The notes beneath the pieces were generated by a model. The model saw nothing but the letters and a program-made list of their open reading frames with translations. It searched no databases and was not told the origin of the DNA. The position numbers and the translations under genes are program-made. Below are positions 35,858 to 43,826 of a stretch of DNA of 64,000 nt, one piece after another; position 1 is the stretch's first letter, and the number at the start of each line of letters is the position of its first letter. This DNA comes from Halorubrum sp. BOL3-1 (GTDB lineage Archaea; Halobacteriota; Halobacteria; Halobacteriales; Haloferacaceae), in NCBI RefSeq assembly GCF_004114375.1, contig NZ_CP034692.1, positions 2,108,001 through 2,172,000 on the forward strand. The letters run 5' to 3'.

Positions 35858-36157
35858 GGTGGCGCACGCCTCCGAGGCCGCGTCGCGGCCGAGGAGCACC
35901 GCGCGAGGTCCCCGGACTACGTCCGGCTGCCAGAGAATCTTCGATTCTCGCTGGAGTCAGTCGCCGGAGCAACGCGGAGGCGAGTGACGAGGCTGGGGAG
36001 GCGTGAGGCTGCGGGTGCGGGGCGGGGCGGGGCGGGACTCGAAGGGGCGGCTGCGAGGGCGAAGACGCGCGACGCAAGGACCGCAAGGAGTGAGCACCGC
36101 GAGCGACTGAGGACCGCAGCGAGCGCATCGAGTCCTCGCGGCCGGGGCTTCGGCGGT
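35858..36157 (+). repeat. Structured intergenic repeat element, copy B
   Basis: Occupies most of the 515-base gap 35747-36261 upstream of hel308. It starts GGTGGCGCACGCC like copy A, has the same stem I (GGCCGC-GTC-GCGGCC between GA pairs), a short stem II (TCGCC/GGCGA), the core GACGAGGCTGGGGAGG (35986-36001), a very G-rich linker with repeated GGGGC, and stem III in which GGCTGCGAG pairs with CTCGCGGCC instead of AGTCGCGAG/CTCGCGACT. Between stems I and II is a 51-base insertion with two small hairpins of its own. One tail motif only. The 100 bases after it are AT-rich. Confidence 0.78.
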
Positions 36158-36261
36158 GTTCCCGTTTATCGAGCCCGTTGAAACGCTATTTTTAGGAATA
36201 GATAGAACGAAAGATCCGGTTGATTAAGAGTGCGAACTGAGTGCGCACCAGTGATTCAGAG

Positions 36262-36453
36262 TCAGTCGGCTCCTTGGATGAGAGTCTCTTCACGGGAGAG
36301 GTAGAATCCGTAGAGACCAAGAATCGCCGATATCCAAATCAGGACAGTATACGGCCAGACGGAGCCAAACTCCTGTCCATAGATACGGATCTCGCCGAAA
36401 CAAGCAATCAAGCCTAATAGAATAGCAAGTCGCTGAATTGACTCTCCGTTCAT
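36262..36453 (-). CDS. Small membrane protein in an AT-rich patch
   Basis: ATG 36453 gives 63 residues with two hydrophobic helices (about 8-24 and 31-52) and a short polar tail (REETLIQGAD). The region 36160-36570 is visibly richer in A and T than its neighbours and the codon use is less GC3-biased, suggesting recent arrival or decay. TATA-like CCTTTTAGC at about 36472-36480. Possibly a genuine but species-specific gene; not recognised. Confidence 0.5.
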   Translation of the reverse strand: MNGESIQRLAILLGLIACFGEIRIYGQEFGSVWPYTVLIWISAILGLYGFYLSREETLIQGAD

Positions 36454-36580
36454 CGAATAACGATTCAAACGCTAAAAGGGAAATGCTTTCTGTGAATCAC
36501 CTACCGCTACGCAGTTTTTTGTGTTGAGCGATCCGTGAGTACCCTGTATTGATTACAATTCGATCCACACAACATCCGAC

Positions 36581-37258
36581 TCAGGGCGCGACGCCGACCG
36601 TCAACAGCGTTCCCCACGTCCGATACCGATCCACCATCGCCTCCCGGGAGTCGTACCCCTCCGTCGGGAACTCCGAGGCATCCGGGATCTCGACCTCACG
36701 GTCCGGGATCGCGTCCTGTTCCGCGACGTACAGCCCGGCCTTCCGGAACGCCTCGCGGTACTCCGCCCGGTCCCACAGCGTCATCTCCACCGAGATGTTC
36801 TCCTGCCACGCGTGGGTCGTCTCGCTCTCCGCAAAGTAGTTCACCGCGCAGTAGAAGGTGCCGCCCGGCCGCAACACCCGGCGAACCTCCTCTAACGTGT
36901 GGACCGGATCGGTCGCGTAGTAGAACGCCTCCATCGAGAAGACGCCGTCGAACGAGTCGTCCTCGAAGGGCAGCTGGTCGAAGTCGCCGACCACGAACCC
37001 GACCGCGTCGTCGTCGGTGTACCCGCGGGCGTTGCGGGCCATCTCCGGCGCGCCGTCGAGACCGTACCCCCGACCGATCCCGCGCTCGCGGAGCGCACGG
37101 AGGGCGTAGCCGGAGCCGGTCCCGAGGTCCAACACGTTGTCGCCCGGCTCGACCGGCATTCGCGCCAAGACGTGTTTCGCGGTGTGCCAGTGGCGGTCCT
37201 CCATCCCGCGGTCCTTCCCCGTCGCCGCCCACTCGTCGAACTCCTCGCGGACGCTCAT
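36581..37258 (-). CDS. Class I SAM-dependent methyltransferase
   Basis: A 225-residue methyltransferase. Motif I reads NVLDLGTGSGYAL, motif II GLDGAPEM, then VGDFDQLPFEDDSFDGVFSMEAFYY and the post-motif LRPGGTFYCAVNYF. The set matches UbiE/Coq5-like small-molecule methyltransferases; a haloarchaeal group of this kind has been annotated loosely as such. Substrate not inferable. ATG 37258 fits the family start. Confidence 0.85.
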   Translation of the reverse strand: MSVREEFDEWAATGKDRGMEDRHWHTAKHVLARMPVEPGDNVLDLGTGSGYALRALRERGIGRGYGLDGAPEMARNARGYTDDDAVGFVVGDFDQLPFEDDSFDGVFSMEAFYYATDPVHTLEEVRRVLRPGGTFYCAVNYFAESETTHAWQENISVEMTLWDRAEYREAFRKAGLYVAEQDAIPDREVEIPDASEFPTEGYDSREAMVDRYRTWGTLLTVGVAP

Positions 37259-37325
37259 ACCGAGACGACGGAGAGAACAGTGAAAAACGGCGGTGTTTTA
37301 CCGACTCCCCCTCTCCGCCGTGGAT

Positions 37326-37769
37326 ATGAAGCGGCCGAAGTCGCTCCGGCGACCGAGCTTCCGGCTGGCGGACTCCGCTCAGCAGGCGGTCGGGGGGTTC
37401 CTGCTCGCCGGCCCGTTCGTCGTCACCGAGGAGGTGTGGGTGCTGGCGGCCGGCATGCACTGGATCCAGGGGGTGGTGACAGCCCTGATCGTCGGGCTGA
37501 TCGGCTACGCCGCCCTGTACCGCGCCGACACCGACCGCGACCCGGACGGCGAAAGCGAGATCGCCGGGATCCCGGCCCGGTTCGTCTCCCTGATGGTCGT
37601 CGCGTTCGGCTCCGTGTTCCTGCTAGCCGTCCTCTTCGACGCGCCGGACACGTTTCTGATCGAGGAGGGCGTCGTCGGGGTCGAGCTGTGGTCGACGACG
37701 TTCAAAGCAGTCTCGGTCGGCGCGGTGTTCAGCGTCGTCGGCGCCGCGACCGCCGACAGCGTATTCTGA
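37326..37769 (+). CDS. DUF2391-type membrane protein
   Basis: A 147-residue integral membrane protein with four helices and a basic N terminus (MKRPKSLRRPSFRLADSAQQAVGGFLLAGPFVVTEEVW), matching the DUF2391 pattern found in archaea and cyanobacteria. No known activity. It is divergent from the methyltransferase gene; TATA-like GTTTTACC at about 37292-37299. Confidence 0.75.
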   Translation: MKRPKSLRRPSFRLADSAQQAVGGFLLAGPFVVTEEVWVLAAGMHWIQGVVTALIVGLIGYAALYRADTDRDPDGESEIAGIPARFVSLMVVAFGSVFLLAVLFDAPDTFLIEEGVVGVELWSTTFKAVSVGAVFSVVGAATADSVF

Positions 37770-37848
37770 GACGGCGGCGAGCACCCCGGCGCTCGGAAAT
37801 CACGTCACTGCACTGCCGAGACGCCGTCACAGCACTACCGAGACGTCG

Positions 37849-38424
37849 TCACAACACGACGCCGACGACCGCGAAAAGGATCAACACGCCGGCGATGTCA
37901 CAGACGTTCGTCACCACGGGGATCGTCGTGTCGTCTGGGTTGAGTCCGACCCGATAGGAAACCTCGACCGCGGCGACGCTCGCGACGACCACGAGGACCG
38001 CGAGCAGCATACCGGAGACCAGCGAGATCAGCAGGACTCGGCCGAGCGCGAGCGACCCCCCGAGCGCGAGTCCGATCGCCCACGCGGCGACGCCGACCGC
38101 GCCGAAGACGGTCGCCGCGAGTCCGAACACCGCGGCCGCGTTGGCGCGGAGGGCGGGGTTGGAGGGACTGAGCTCGTAGGTCCCGAGGTACAGCTGGGTC
38201 GTGAGCCGCGAGCAGGTGATCGACGCGAGGTTCCCGGCCGTCCCGATCTGAACGGGCACCAACACCAGAAGCGCCGGGTACCGCAACAGGACCGCCTCGT
38301 AGGTCTCCAAGACGGTCCCGGAGACGAGCTGTAACACCGACAGCGCGGCCAGAAGGGGGATCATCGTCCGGACGATCCGCCGGACCGACCACTCGTCGAT
38401 CGCCGTCGGCTCCAGGTCGGTCAC
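37849..38424 (-). CDS. MgtE/SLC41-type Mg2+ transporter, second half-protein
   Basis: A 191-residue five-helix membrane protein equal to one MgtE transmembrane domain. Diagnostic parts: PALLVLVPVQIGTAGNLASITCSRLTTQLYLG and LNPDDTTIPVVTNVCDIAGVLILF, where the DP-D-T-P pattern lines the divalent-cation pore. It lacks the N and CBS domains of bacterial MgtE. Its start overlaps the stop of the sister half at 38421 (ATGA), so the two halves should form a heterodimer in place of the duplicated SLC41 protein. Confidence 0.85.
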   Translation of the reverse strand: MTDLEPTAIDEWSVRRIVRTMIPLLAALSVLQLVSGTVLETYEAVLLRYPALLVLVPVQIGTAGNLASITCSRLTTQLYLGTYELSPSNPALRANAAAVFGLAATVFGAVGVAAWAIGLALGGSLALGRVLLISLVSGMLLAVLVVVASVAAVEVSYRVGLNPDDTTIPVVTNVCDIAGVLILFAVVGVVL

Positions 38425-38993
38425 GACACCGCCCCCACGACGGCCACCCCGACGAGGAGGAAGAACACGCCGAACACGTCACCGAGCGTCGTGACGACCG
38501 GACCGATGACGTTGTCGGGGTCGAGTCCTCGGCGGTAGCCGACGAAGATGACCGCGATCAGCACCGTTATCATGAGCACGGCCGAGAGGAAGCCGGCGAC
38601 GACCATCACGCCGACCAGCTGAAAGAGGCTCCCGCCGTCCCCGAACAGGACGAGCGTGAGATAGGTGACGACCGCGATGAACACCGAGACGGTCATCCCG
38701 TTGAGAAAGGAGGCGACGATCGCGTTCGTGAGCCGGCGGTCCGGCCGGAACCGCGGCTCGATGACCCCCTGGTGAAGCCCCGTCGAGAGCCGGGCGCCGA
38801 GCGAGCCGTACACCCCGCCGCGGGTGGCGAGGAACGCCGGAAGCAACAACAGGAGTCCGGGAACCTCCGCGATGTTCGCGCGCATGGTCTCGGAGCCGAG
38901 TATCGTCCCCGCGAACAGCCCGGCGAGCAGGCTGACCGACATCACCGGGAGCGCCTGCCGATAGATGTCACGCGCGGAGTCGTGTCCAGGCAT
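38421..38993 (-). CDS. MgtE/SLC41-type Mg2+ transporter, first half-protein
   Basis: A 190-residue partner of the gene above: LLLLLPAFLATRGGVYGSLGARLSTGLHQG and LDPDNVIGPVVTTLGDVFGVFFLL are the same pore motifs. ATG 38993 (MPGHDSARDIYRQ) is taken as start because upstream frame residues are not membrane protein-like. Both halves keep pore aspartates, so both probably contribute to cation passage. Confidence 0.85.
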   Translation of the reverse strand: MPGHDSARDIYRQALPVMSVSLLAGLFAGTILGSETMRANIAEVPGLLLLLPAFLATRGGVYGSLGARLSTGLHQGVIEPRFRPDRRLTNAIVASFLNGMTVSVFIAVVTYLTLVLFGDGGSLFQLVGVMVVAGFLSAVLMITVLIAVIFVGYRRGLDPDNVIGPVVTTLGDVFGVFFLLVGVAVVGAVS

Positions 38994-39143
38994 CAGACAC
39001 ACTGACGGGGGATGGAGCAAAAAAACGACCGCCGCGTCGGGGGCTCGGCGTCGGCCGAACGGGGACGAGCGATCCGTCCGCGTCCGACGGTCTCCGGTCG
39101 CTCCGGCCCGCACCGTTAAGTCGGTCCGGCGAGTTCCGATCCC

Positions 39144-39722
39144 ATGGACTACTCCCTCGCCGTCGAGAACGGGCCGGAAACGATACCGGGCGGGACCGGA
39201 CTCCTGCTCGTCCACCCGAGCATCGGCGAGACGGACCGGATCGACACCGACTTTCTGAAGACCGACACGGACGCGTTCCTCGTCGTCTCGACGCGCACCA
39301 CCGCCCGCGAGGTCGAGCAGAAACTGGAGTACTACGACGTCGACGAGACGAAGGCGACGATCCTCGACACGCTCTCCGTCGAGCGCGGCTACTCGCGACG
39401 GAGTTCCGACGACGTCTACTACGTCTCCGCGCCCGATGACCTCGACGGCGTCGTCGACCGCGTCGAGCGCTTCCTCACCGAGAACGAGGGGAAACGTCGG
39501 GTCTCGGTCGACTCGGTCACCGAGATGGCCTACTACGCCGACGACGACGCCGTCTACGAGGCCGCCGCCGAGATCCTCGACCTCCTCGAAACGCACGACG
39601 CGGTCGGTATATTCCACCTCTCGGAGGAGGTCCACGAGGTGGCGACGCTCGACCGGTTCCGAGAGCTGTTCGGCGGCGTCATCGACCTCGACGGCGACGG
39701 GAACGTCGTCGTCGACCTCTAA
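39144..39722 (+). CDS. Haloarchaeal KaiC-like protein without Walker motif (DUF7090-like)
   Basis: A 192-residue protein with an alternating strand/helix order (GTGLLLVHPSIGETD, DAFLVVSTRTTAREVEQKLEYYDV) like the RecA/KaiC core, but with no P-loop. The second half, VSVDSVTEMAYYADDDAVYEAAAEILDLLETHDAVGIFHLSEEVHE, matches the DUF835-like KaiC relatives. Likely regulatory. TATA-like CGTTAAGTC at about 39112-39120 gives a leaderless start. Related in design to the protein at 10820. Confidence 0.7.
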   Translation: MDYSLAVENGPETIPGGTGLLLVHPSIGETDRIDTDFLKTDTDAFLVVSTRTTAREVEQKLEYYDVDETKATILDTLSVERGYSRRSSDDVYYVSAPDDLDGVVDRVERFLTENEGKRRVSVDSVTEMAYYADDDAVYEAAAEILDLLETHDAVGIFHLSEEVHEVATLDRFRELFGGVIDLDGDGNVVVDL

Positions 39723-39735
39723 CGGTCGCGTCCGG

Positions 39736-40632
39736 CTACTCCGTCGTCTCCTCGTCGACGAGGGCTCCGAACGTCTTCTCCGCCCACGCGACCGCGTAGG
39801 GCGCCCCTCGCTCGCGGTAGGCGGCGGTGTCGAGCGCGCCGTACGGCGCCGGGAGGTCGAGGTCGTGTTTCACCGCGGAGCAGGCGTACTCCGTCGCGCT
39901 CGCGAAGTCGGTCTCGCCGCGGGCGACCTCGGCGGAGAGGTCTCCGAGCCGGCCGGAGAGCCGGTCCCCGGCGTCGACCCACGCGTCGAACAGCCAGGGG
40001 TACTCCTCGCTCCACGACGCGAACTCCTCGCGGGTGTGAAGCCCGATCCACGCGTCGAACAGCGCGTTCGCGACCTGGAAGACGTCGGCCGGGCCGAACC
40101 CCGTTGTCGACGCCCCCGTCTCCGGGTCGGGGCGGCGGATCGCCGCGTCGAGGTCGCGGTAGCGCCCGCCGAAGAAGGGGAGGAACGACTCCGGGAGACC
40201 GGGCACGCCGTCTCCGGCTCCCTCGGTCCCGCCGACCCTCGACACGGAGCCCGGAACCGGCTCGCGGCCGATCTGGACCAGCCGCTCGGCGATGAGGAAG
40301 GCCAGGAAATCGTCCGGTGTCCCCTCCGCGCGCCGTTTGACGAGGACGGCTGGCGGGTCGGTCTGTGCGGTCCGGACGACAGTTCCGTCGCCCGGGAGAC
40401 CGACCGTGAACGCTGGTCCCGCGTGTTTACGGAGCAGGTCGGGCACCGCCTCGGGGAGCCACTCGGCGGGGTACGAGGCGGGGTCGAGCGCGTCGACGAG
40501 GAGACCGAGGTCCTCCGCGGCGGCCGGCGGGAGCGTCTCGAAGTCGGACTCGACGTCGAGGACGGGCGACCCCGGCGCGTACCGGTCGCGGACCGTCGCG
40601 AGGTCGTCGTCGAGTGAGCGGATCGAGAACAT
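39736..40632 (-). CDS. Conserved haloarchaeal protein, 298 aa
   Basis: A soluble, mainly helical protein of unknown function. Landmarks: LDVESDFETLPPAAAEDLGLLVDAL, FTVGLPGDGTVVRTAQTDPPAVLVKRRAEGTP, and an aromatic C-terminal half (EEFASWSEEYPWLFDAWVDAG). Some members of this group are listed as DUF7089-type. ATG 40632 overlaps the stop of the 29-residue gene before it (TGATG), so the two are coupled. Confidence 0.7.
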   Translation of the reverse strand: MFSIRSLDDDLATVRDRYAPGSPVLDVESDFETLPPAAAEDLGLLVDALDPASYPAEWLPEAVPDLLRKHAGPAFTVGLPGDGTVVRTAQTDPPAVLVKRRAEGTPDDFLAFLIAERLVQIGREPVPGSVSRVGGTEGAGDGVPGLPESFLPFFGGRYRDLDAAIRRPDPETGASTTGFGPADVFQVANALFDAWIGLHTREEFASWSEEYPWLFDAWVDAGDRLSGRLGDLSAEVARGETDFASATEYACSAVKHDLDLPAPYGALDTAAYRERGAPYAVAWAEKTFGALVDEETTE

Positions 40633-40721
40633 CAGCCGAGGACGTACGAGAGGACGATGAACACCGAGAGGACGGCCGAGACGCCGACCGTTCCGACCAC
40701 GATCTTCGTTGAATTGGACAT
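40632..40721 (-). CDS. Tiny membrane protein, 29 aa
   Basis: ATG 40721 reads MSNSTKIVVGTVGVSAVLS with a single membrane helix to the end (29 residues in all). Three facts support it: a TATA box (GATTTTAAC, 40745-40753) 24-32 bases before the ATG, a stop that overlaps the next start by one base, and a sequence that is membrane protein-like throughout. It probably starts the operon with the 298-residue protein. Confidence 0.7.
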   Translation of the reverse strand: MSNSTKIVVGTVGVSAVLSVFIVLSYVLG

Positions 40722-40744
40722 GGGGGTTTGTGGGTCCGCCGGTC

Positions 40745-40753
40745 GTTAAAATC
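40745..40753 (-). promoter_or_regulatory. TATA box for the 29-aa gene operon
   Basis: GATTTTAAC on the reverse strand, placed for a leaderless transcript from 40721. Confidence 0.55.
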
Positions 40754-40810
40754 AACCGGTCCGTGCCGATCGTGGGGCGATTTTATGTCGTCGGCCGAGA
40801 GTACTGAGGT

Positions 40811-41284
40811 ATGCGAGTTCGCGACGCGGTCGAGACCGACGCCGCGGCCTTGGCGTCGATGACGGAGCGGCCCCGGAGCGTCGTCCGAGACATGATCCAC
40901 GATCGGTCGGTGCGCGTCGCGGTGACGGACGAGTCCGCGCAAACGGGAGGCGAGGACGGCGACGACGGGGGGGCGGCGGGAGACGTGGACGGCGACGACG
41001 GGACTCCCGCGGATTCGGTCGCCGGGTTCGTCGCGTTCGACGTGCGCAACGGGACGGTCCACGTGACGAACTTCGATGGCGGACCGGAAGGGATCCGCCG
41101 GCTGTTCGAGGAGCCGATGGGGTTCGCGGTCCGCGAGGGCATGCCCGTCGAGGCGGTCGTCCCGACCGATGGGACCGCGACGGCAACCGTCGAAGCGATC
41201 GGGTTCGAGGCGGTCGGCTCCGGACCCCGGATCGACGCCGCGTCGACGACGCGATACCGGTTCGATCCGGCGGAGACCGAGTGA
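40811..41284 (+). CDS. GNAT-like acetyltransferase
   Basis: A 157-residue protein with a GNAT start (MRVRDAVETDAAALASMTERP), a strand pair VAGFVAFDVRNGTVHVTNF, and AVREGMPVEAVVPTDGTATATVEAIGFEAVG near the end. An Asp/Gly-rich insertion (about residues 44-70) splits the first half. The pyrophosphate loop (Q/RxxGxG/A) is not clear, so acetyl-CoA use is uncertain. CGATTTTATG (about 40780-40789) is the TATA box, 22-31 bases before ATG. Confidence 0.6.
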   Translation: MRVRDAVETDAAALASMTERPRSVVRDMIHDRSVRVAVTDESAQTGGEDGDDGGAAGDVDGDDGTPADSVAGFVAFDVRNGTVHVTNFDGGPEGIRRLFEEPMGFAVREGMPVEAVVPTDGTATATVEAIGFEAVGSGPRIDAASTTRYRFDPAETE

Positions 41285-41313
41285 CGTCGCCGGGGGTCCG
41301 GTCGAAGGTCCGG

Positions 41314-42495
41314 TCAGTCGAAGCGGCCCTGGACGATGTCGAGCGCCTCCTCGCGGTCGTCCCAGTCGACGAACACCGCCACTGAGGTCGCACTCGTTAT
41401 CAGGTCGATGATGTTGATGCCGGCGTTCGCGATGGGCGCGATGATGTCTTGGATGACGCCCGACTGGTTGGGGAGTTCGCCGCCCGTGACGCGGATCACG
41501 GCGATGGGGTCCGCGACGGTGACCGAGGAGAGCGCCTCGTCGGTGACGACCGCCTCGTGAAGCAGCGCCTCGGCGGTCTCCGCGACGTCGACATCGACGT
41601 AGAAGGTGACCGAGTCCATGCCGGAGGCGACCGCGTCGACGTTGATCTCCTCGGCGCGTAAGGCGTTCGCCAGCTCCGAGAGGATCCCCGGCCGGTTCCG
41701 GATCGCGCGGCCGGCAATCGTGAGACACGCGAGCGGCTCCTCGCGCATGTCGATCAGGCTCTCGAACTGGCCCTCGATACGGGTCCCCCCGCGGAGGAGG
41801 TCGCCGTGCTGGTAGTGGACTACTCGGACGTCGAGTCCCTCGTGCTTGTACGAGAGCGCGGAGGGCGCGACCACCTCGGCGCCGCGGAAAGAGAGGTTCC
41901 GCAGCTCATCGACGGTGATCTGGCCGACGTTTCGCGCGCCCTCGACCACTCGCGGGTCGCCGGTCATCACGCCCTCGACGTCGGTGACGATCACGACCTC
42001 GTCGGCGTCCATGTAGTTGCCGAGCATTACCGCGGTCGTGTCCGAGCCGCCGCGGCCGAGCGTGGTGACGTTGCCGTCGCCGTCCTCCGCGAGGAAGCCG
42101 GTGATGATCGGGACGACGCCGTCGAGCCGCTCCGCGATCTTCCGCGCTCGGCGCTTCGTCTCCGCGATGTCGACCTCGCCGCGCTCGTTCGTGACGACGG
42201 GCCAGTCCGGGTGGCCGGGTTCGAGGAAGAGGGCGTCGATGTCCCGGACCGACAGCGCGGCCTTCAGCATCCTGACGCTGGTGCGCTCGCCCATCGAGAT
42301 GATCTCCGCGCGGTCGGCGTCGTCCGTCTCGAAGGTGATGTCATCGAGGAGGTCGTCGGTGGTCGACCCCATCGCGCTCGCGACGACCGCGATCTCGTGG
42401 CCGGCCGCGACCGCGCTCGCGACCGAGTCGGCTGCGCGCTCGATTCGGTCGCCGCTGCCGAGGCTCGTGCCGCCGAACTTCGCGATTACGCGCAT
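41314..42495 (-). CDS. lysC: Aspartate kinase
   Basis: A 393-residue enzyme for the first step of lysine, threonine and methionine synthesis. Seen: KFGGTSLG at residue 5, SMGERTS, the catalytic-phosphate region TLGRGGSDTTAV, and two C-terminal ACT domains (about 255-330 and 335-393) for feedback control; the second reads VIRVTGGELPNQSGVIQDI. Threonine synthase is at 16675. The 263-base gap beyond its start to the oapC gene is GC-rich with no gene that I can support. Confidence 0.94.
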   Translation of the reverse strand: MRVIAKFGGTSLGSGDRIERAADSVASAVAAGHEIAVVASAMGSTTDDLLDDITFETDDADRAEIISMGERTSVRMLKAALSVRDIDALFLEPGHPDWPVVTNERGEVDIAETKRRARKIAERLDGVVPIITGFLAEDGDGNVTTLGRGGSDTTAVMLGNYMDADEVVIVTDVEGVMTGDPRVVEGARNVGQITVDELRNLSFRGAEVVAPSALSYKHEGLDVRVVHYQHGDLLRGGTRIEGQFESLIDMREEPLACLTIAGRAIRNRPGILSELANALRAEEINVDAVASGMDSVTFYVDVDVAETAEALLHEAVVTDEALSSVTVADPIAVIRVTGGELPNQSGVIQDIIAPIANAGINIIDLITSATSVAVFVDWDDREEALDIVQGRFD

Positions 42496-42758
42496 GCGAA
42501 TACCTCGTCGCGGGACCGGAGCGCGTCGGGAGACCGGAGCGGTCGGGCTCCGGTCGGCGGTCGAGCGCGGGCGAGCGAGACGGCACGGGCCGACCCGAGT
42601 CCGGAATTCCGGCCCGGTCGGCAGAAGCGATCGGTAAACATGCGACCCCGTAGCGGAGGAAGCCGGATAACAGTATCTTCTTCGACAAGGGTCGCCCGAA
42701 GCGGCACGTCGTCCGAACGGACGCTAATTGCGGAGTGGGACGGGAAAAGTCGGCGGAA

Positions 42759-43409
42759 TCACTCGTCTTGAATGCCCCACGCGTCGGGCATCTCGATGAC
42801 GTACCGGCCGTCCTCCTGAAGGGAGATGATGTACTCCTGTCTGTCGTACAGCTCCATCAGGTTGAGCTCGTACTGCCCGGGGCTGACGATGCGGATGCTC
42901 TCGAACTGGTCGTTGAGCTCGTCGCGGAGCGCGTCGATACCGGGCTGCTCCTCGTCGGCCGGCGGCGTCTCCGCGGCGTCGACCTCGTGGCTCGCGCGGT
43001 CGAGTTCGTCCGGCGAGACCACCTCGGAGCGGGCGCTCGCCTGCGCGGTGTCCTCGTCGCTTCGGTCCCCGATCTGTTCCGTGCCGTCGCTCTCGGCCGA
43101 GGGGTCGGTACTCGTGGCGTCGCTCGGCGTCGGATCGGTGGGATCGCTCGGCGTCGGATCGGGGGGATCGCTCGGCGTCGGGTCGGAGGTGTCCTCCTCC
43201 GGCGTCGGCGTCGAGCGATCCTCGGGGGCCGGAGGGGAGGGACCGGCCGCCGCACCGGCGGAGCCGTCGTCGTCGCCCGCGGCCGGATCTTCGGTCGCGC
43301 CGGCGGGCTTGAACTGGAACTTGTTTCCGCCGCAGTCGGGACACCCCGACAGCATCTCCTTGGAGCCGTCCGAGAACGTCCGGCCGCAGGTGGTACACTG
43401 GTGGGGCAT
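42759..43409 (-). CDS. oapC: Origin-associated protein OapC (zinc ribbon)
   Basis: A 216-residue protein of the OapC/ArvC type. The N terminus is a zinc ribbon (MPHQCTTCGRTF...MLSGCPDCGGNKF). A low-complexity Asp/Pro/Ser/Thr linker follows, with exact 24-base tandem repeats at 43120-43191. The C-terminal domain ends in a beta pair (ISLQEDGRYVIEMPDAW). It starts directly after the oapB stop (TAGATG) and forms the operon oapA-oapB-oapC, which sits beside oriC1 in haloarchaea. Its biochemical role is unknown. Confidence 0.85.
   Translation of the reverse strand: MPHQCTTCGRTFSDGSKEMLSGCPDCGGNKFQFKPAGATEDPAAGDDDGSAGAAAGPSPPAPEDRSTPTPEEDTSDPTPSDPPDPTPSDPTDPTPSDATSTDPSAESDGTEQIGDRSDEDTAQASARSEVVSPDELDRASHEVDAAETPPADEEQPGIDALRDELNDQFESIRIVSPGQYELNLMELYDRQEYIISLQEDGRYVIEMPDAWGIQDE
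43120..43191. repeat. Three 24-base tandem repeats inside oapC
   Basis: Units starting at 43120, 43144 and 43168 share TCGCTCGGCGTCGG and encode the peptide repeat DPTPSDPP/T. Being a multiple of three, the unit number can change without breaking the frame, so the linker length should vary between strains. Confidence 0.75.
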
Positions 43410-43826
43410 CTACTTGCGGGAGACGAGCGTGCTGATGAGGTTCTCGTCTTTGTGCAGCGTCTCGATCCGGTTCGCCGGGCCGATGACCGTGAGCTTCTGG
43501 GTCGACTCGCGGCCCATCAGTTTGTCGAGGAAGCTCTGGTCGCCCGCCTCAGCCTTCGGGTACGTCTCGATCTCGATGCCGGTGAAGTCGTCCGGGCTGA
43601 TCTCGGTCATCGTCACCTCGATGAGCTTCGACTCCTCGTCCGGGGAGAGCCCCTCTTCGAGGATGACGATGTTCCCGTCGCGGACGCCGTCGAGGATGAG
43701 CCGGATCTTCTCCATGCCCGTGAGCCCCTCCATCCGCGCGCCGCTTATCATGTCGATTCGGACGCCGTCGTCCGGAGCGTCGTCCGGGGCGTCGTCGCCG
43801 TCGACATCGGGAGTCGGTCCGGGCAT
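43410..43826 (-). CDS. oapB: Origin-associated protein OapB (DUF2073)
   Basis: A 138-residue protein of the DUF2073 family: VRIDMISGARMEGLTGMEKIRLILDGVRDGNIVILEEGLSPDEESKLIEVTM, then FTGIEIETYPKAE and RESTQKLTVIGPANRIETLHKDENLISTLVSRK. The family is restricted to archaea and always sits by the GTPase OapA. Its start overlaps the oapA stop (TGATG). Function not known. Confidence 0.88.
   Translation of the reverse strand: MPGPTPDVDGDDAPDDAPDDGVRIDMISGARMEGLTGMEKIRLILDGVRDGNIVILEEGLSPDEESKLIEVTMTEISPDDFTGIEIETYPKAEAGDQSFLDKLMGRESTQKLTVIGPANRIETLHKDENLISTLVSRK

Noticed and set aside
33278-35899. Extended Hel308 start at 35899
   Set aside because: The extra 51 residues derive from the 5' end of element B; the normal start motif [10 protein letters not shown] at 35746 fits the family.
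42496-42758. Gene between aspartate kinase and oapC
   Set aside because: The gap is 263 bases of GC-rich sequence with only Arg/Pro-rich frames; no promoter-frame combination is convincing.
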